Source: Chloroflexota bacterium (lineage in GTDB: Bacteria; Chloroflexota; Anaerolineae; B4-G1; SLSP01). Taken from it: a DNA stretch of 6,720 nt. The stretch is taken from NCBI GenBank assembly GCA_009908585.1, contig JAAAOZ010000463.1:1-6720 (forward strand), read 5' to 3'. The notes beneath the pieces are model-generated. The model was not told the DNA's origin. It was given only the letters and a program-made list of their open reading frames with translations, and ran no database searches. Below, one piece after another: positions 4,898 through 6,720 of the stretch (within the stretch, counting starts at the first letter, position 1; every line of letters starts with the position of its first letter). Position numbers and translations under genes: made by a program.

Positions 4898-5608
4898 ATG
4901 GAAAGGCTGGATACGGGATTAGCTATGAGAATGAGAATAAAAGAGATAATCAAAGAGAAACTCTTACCTTTATTGGGCCATATAGAGGTTTTGATCGGGC
5001 TTGGCGTCGTTGTTGTGGTGCTGTTGGGCTTGGCCGCAGGGAGCTTGATCGGAACGTTGCGACGGCAACTCGCCGCGCCGACGGAGCCGCCGACGGTCAC
5101 CCCGACGGAGATCGTGATGAAGACAACGGCTTTGCCCTCGACCGCCACGCCTACCTTCGCGGTCACACCGTCGCCTGCGCCGACGGAGGCTGCGACTGTC
5201 ACGGCGACCCCGACGCCTGCGCCGCAGGCGGAGCCAGCGGGCACATCGACGGTGCACGTGGTCGAATCCGGGGAGACCTTGGGCGGGATCGCGTTGCAAT
5301 ATGACGTCACCGTCGAGGCGTTGATGGCGGAAAATGACCTGGCCGCCGGGGATTTCATCCAGGTGGGGCAGGAATTGGTCATTCCGGGCGGGCAAGCGGA
5401 GCCAGAAGCAGAAGCGCCGGCCCCCACGGCGACGCCGGCGCCGCAGGGCGTGCGGACGCATATCGTTCAAGAGGGCGACGTCCTGGGGCAGATCGCGGTG
5501 CAGTACGATGTGACCGTCGAAGCGCTGATGGAAGCGAACGATTTGGACTCGCCCAACATCTACGTGGGCCAGGAGCTTGTGATCCCCGGCGGAGCGGAGT
5601 CCGAGTGA
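4898..5608 (+). CDS. Membrane-anchored protein with two LysM domains, 236 aa
   Basis: A single-pass membrane protein that probably exposes two LysM domains outside the cell, where LysM binds peptidoglycan or related glycans. The cytoplasmic end is short and basic, the membrane segment covers about residues 31-52 (IGLGVVVVVLLGLAAGSLIG at its core), and a Pro/Thr-rich stalk with TPT and PTAT repeats spans 59-115. LysM 1 is at 118-164 (VVESGETLGGIALQYDVTVEALM...VGQELVIPGG), a second Pro/Ala linker at 166-184, and LysM 2 at 187-231. The two LysM units are close copies (QYDVTVEALM and VGQELVIPGG are shared exactly), so the second arose by duplication. The start is uncertain: ATG 4898 has no good ribosome site, and ATG 4925 (M10) follows a mini-ORF stop by 2 bp and would give 227 aa with the same domains. 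The kinase gene follows after 68 bp with no clear terminator between, so co-transcription is likely. Confidence 0.9.
   Translation: MERLDTGLAMRMRIKEIIKEKLLPLLGHIEVLIGLGVVVVVLLGLAAGSLIGTLRRQLAAPTEPPTVTPTEIVMKTTALPSTATPTFAVTPSPAPTEAATVTATPTPAPQAEPAGTSTVHVVESGETLGGIALQYDVTVEALMAENDLAAGDFIQVGQELVIPGGQAEPEAEAPAPTATPAPQGVRTHIVQEGDVLGQIAVQYDVTVEALMEANDLDSPNIYVGQELVIPGGAESE
5249..5590 (+). repeat. Internal duplication of the LysM unit
   Basis: Unit 1 (5249-5389) and unit 2 (5456-5590) encode closely similar LysM domains joined by a Pro/Ala-rich linker. The best conserved parts are QYDVTVEALM and VGQELVIPGG. At DNA level the codons differ mainly at third positions, so the duplication is not very recent. 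Confidence 0.8.
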
Positions 5609-5676
5609 GGTCCGAATCTACCTCGGGTGTGTCGGGAATAGCTTTGTAATCTAGCTTGCCCCGGGATCGCATAAAA

Positions 5677-6720
5677 ATGAATGATTTAATCGGCCAACAC
5701 TTCGGGCAATACAAAATCCTGGCCCCCATCGGCGAGGGCGGAATGGGGGTAGTGTATCGTGCGTTAGATGTGGAGCTTAAGCGCGAGGTCGCGGTGAAGG
5801 TGCTCCCGCTGGACCTGGCCCGCGACCGTGAGTTTGTCGCGCGCTTTATGCGTGAGGCCGAGACGGCGGCGGGCCTGGATCATCCCAACATCGTGACCAT
5901 CTATAACGTCGGGCATCAAGACGGGATCTATTATCTGGCCATGCAGTTGCTATCGGGCCAGGCGCTCAATCAGATGCTCCGGCAGGGCGAGCCACTCTCG
6001 CCTTCCCGCGTGGTGCACATCATCAAGCAGTTGGCGAGCGCGGTGGATTATGCTCACGAGCGCGATATTATCCACCGGGATATTAAACCCGCCAACATTA
6101 TGGTCGGCGCGGATGATTATGTGACGCTGATGGACTTTGGTATTGCCAAGGCCCTGAGCCGGAGCAAGATCACCCGCACGGGCACGATGATTGGCACGCC
6201 GGAGTACATGGCGCCGGAGCAATTCACCGGTGAGCCGGTGGATGCGCGCTCGGACGTCTATGCCCTGAGCATCGTGCTCTATGAGATGTTGACCGGTTGT
6301 GTGCCGTTTACGGGCGAGACCCCGGTTGCCATCTCACATGGCCACGTCTATCAGCAGCCGACGCCGTTACGGCATCAGAATCCGCACATCTCTCCCGCCG
6401 TGGAGCGCGTGGTGCTGCGTGGCCTGGCGAAGCGCCCGGAAGCGCGATATGCGAGCGCGGGCGCGTTGGCTCAGGCGTTACAAGCTGCTTTGGAGGGGCG
6501 GGAGAGTTCCGAGACCGAGCATCTCCGCCGGTCACTCAAACTCGTCCTGCCCGAAGGCCGTGAACACGCGCTCGCGCCGGGCATCCTGCGCTTGGGCCGC
6601 TCATCGGAGAACGATGTAGGGTTGGCCGATGCGAAAATCTCGCGCCATCATGCCGAGATCCGCTCCGACGCGCACGGCAGCGCGATCATGGACTTGGACA
6701 GCGCGAACGGCACGTTTGTC
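5677..6720 (+). CDS. Ser/Thr protein kinase with C-terminal FHA domain (partial)
   Basis: A bacterial Hanks-type kinase, open at the window edge after 348 codons. All key kinase parts are present: glycine loop GEGGMGVV (19-26), VAVK with K41, helix-C Glu in FMREAE (E60), catalytic HRDIKPAN (133-140, D135), DFG (153-155), an activation loop with candidate phosphosites T166, T168, T170 and T174, then GTPEYMAPE (173-181) and SDVYALS (192-198). It should be active. The domain ends near residue 270. After a short linker an FHA domain starts: LRLGRSSENDV (304-314), ISRHHAEI (321-328) and LDSANGTFV (340-348), the phosphothreonine-binding residues being R308, S322, R323, H325 and N344. FHA domains often bind the kinase's own phosphorylated loop or its substrates. 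No membrane segment is seen so far; more domains may follow. The start ATG has only a weak GGGA (5663-5666) 10 nt upstream, consistent with transcription together with the LysM gene. Confidence 0.95.
   Translation, partial: MNDLIGQHFGQYKILAPIGEGGMGVVYRALDVELKREVAVKVLPLDLARDREFVARFMREAETAAGLDHPNIVTIYNVGHQDGIYYLAMQLLSGQALNQMLRQGEPLSPSRVVHIIKQLASAVDYAHERDIIHRDIKPANIMVGADDYVTLMDFGIAKALSRSKITRTGTMIGTPEYMAPEQFTGEPVDARSDVYALSIVLYEMLTGCVPFTGETPVAISHGHVYQQPTPLRHQNPHISPAVERVVLRGLAKRPEARYASAGALAQALQAALEGRESSETEHLRRSLKLVLPEGREHALAPGILRLGRSSENDVGLADAKISRHHAEIRSDAHGSAIMDLDSANGTFV

Overview
The window looks like a chromosomal stretch from a GC-rich, uncultured-type Chloroflexota bacterium (Anaerolineae-like). 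This rests on gene style only: a HerA-type ATPase behind a small companion gene, a membrane-anchored LysM protein with a Pro/Thr-rich stalk, and a bacterial Ser/Thr kinase fused to an FHA domain. No marker gene is present, so the taxonomy is an inference.

Layout, left to right. (1) Positions 1-139 are non-coding and hold a 25-bp imperfect inverted repeat and a small palindrome. They precede a 209-aa CYTH-like protein (140-769) that has an excellent ribosome binding site and is followed by a probable terminator hairpin. (2) An insertion sequence of about 1.03 kb (838-1865) has 22-bp imperfect ends. It carries an IS1595/ISXO2-type transposase on the minus strand (1798 to 905). The gene has a promoter and an ideal Shine-Dalgarno site, but codon 23 is an amber stop, so it is probably dead. 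(3) Positions 1866-2228 are non-coding. They contain the first copy of a multi-hairpin repeat, then a candidate promoter with a 19-bp palindrome directly in front of the next gene. (4) A tight two-gene operon follows: a 201-aa protein that resembles a free-standing HAS-barrel (2229-2834), overlapping by 4 bp with a 565-aa HerA/FtsK-type ATPase (2831-4528). (5) Positions 4529-4897 are non-coding and contain the second copy of the same multi-hairpin repeat, in the same orientation. (6) A membrane-anchored protein with two LysM domains (4898-5608) is followed after 68 bp by a Ser/Thr kinase-FHA protein (5677 to beyond 6720). The kinase is open at the window edge.

How the parts may work together. 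HerA hexamers translocate DNA, usually with a partner nuclease (NurA, or defence effectors). Here the only tightly linked partner looks like a second HAS-barrel rather than a nuclease, so the pair may be a split or hetero-oligomeric HerA, or it may work with a nuclease encoded elsewhere. The LysM protein and the kinase-FHA protein may form an envelope-to-cytoplasm signalling pair. The CYTH-like gene has no visible functional link to the rest.

The most unusual non-coding signal is the two-copy repeat around the HerA pair. Both copies can fold the same way: a 5' hairpin, a long-range stem enclosing two 8-bp hairpins, and a 3' hairpin whose stem bases have changed between copies with at least one base pair compensated.
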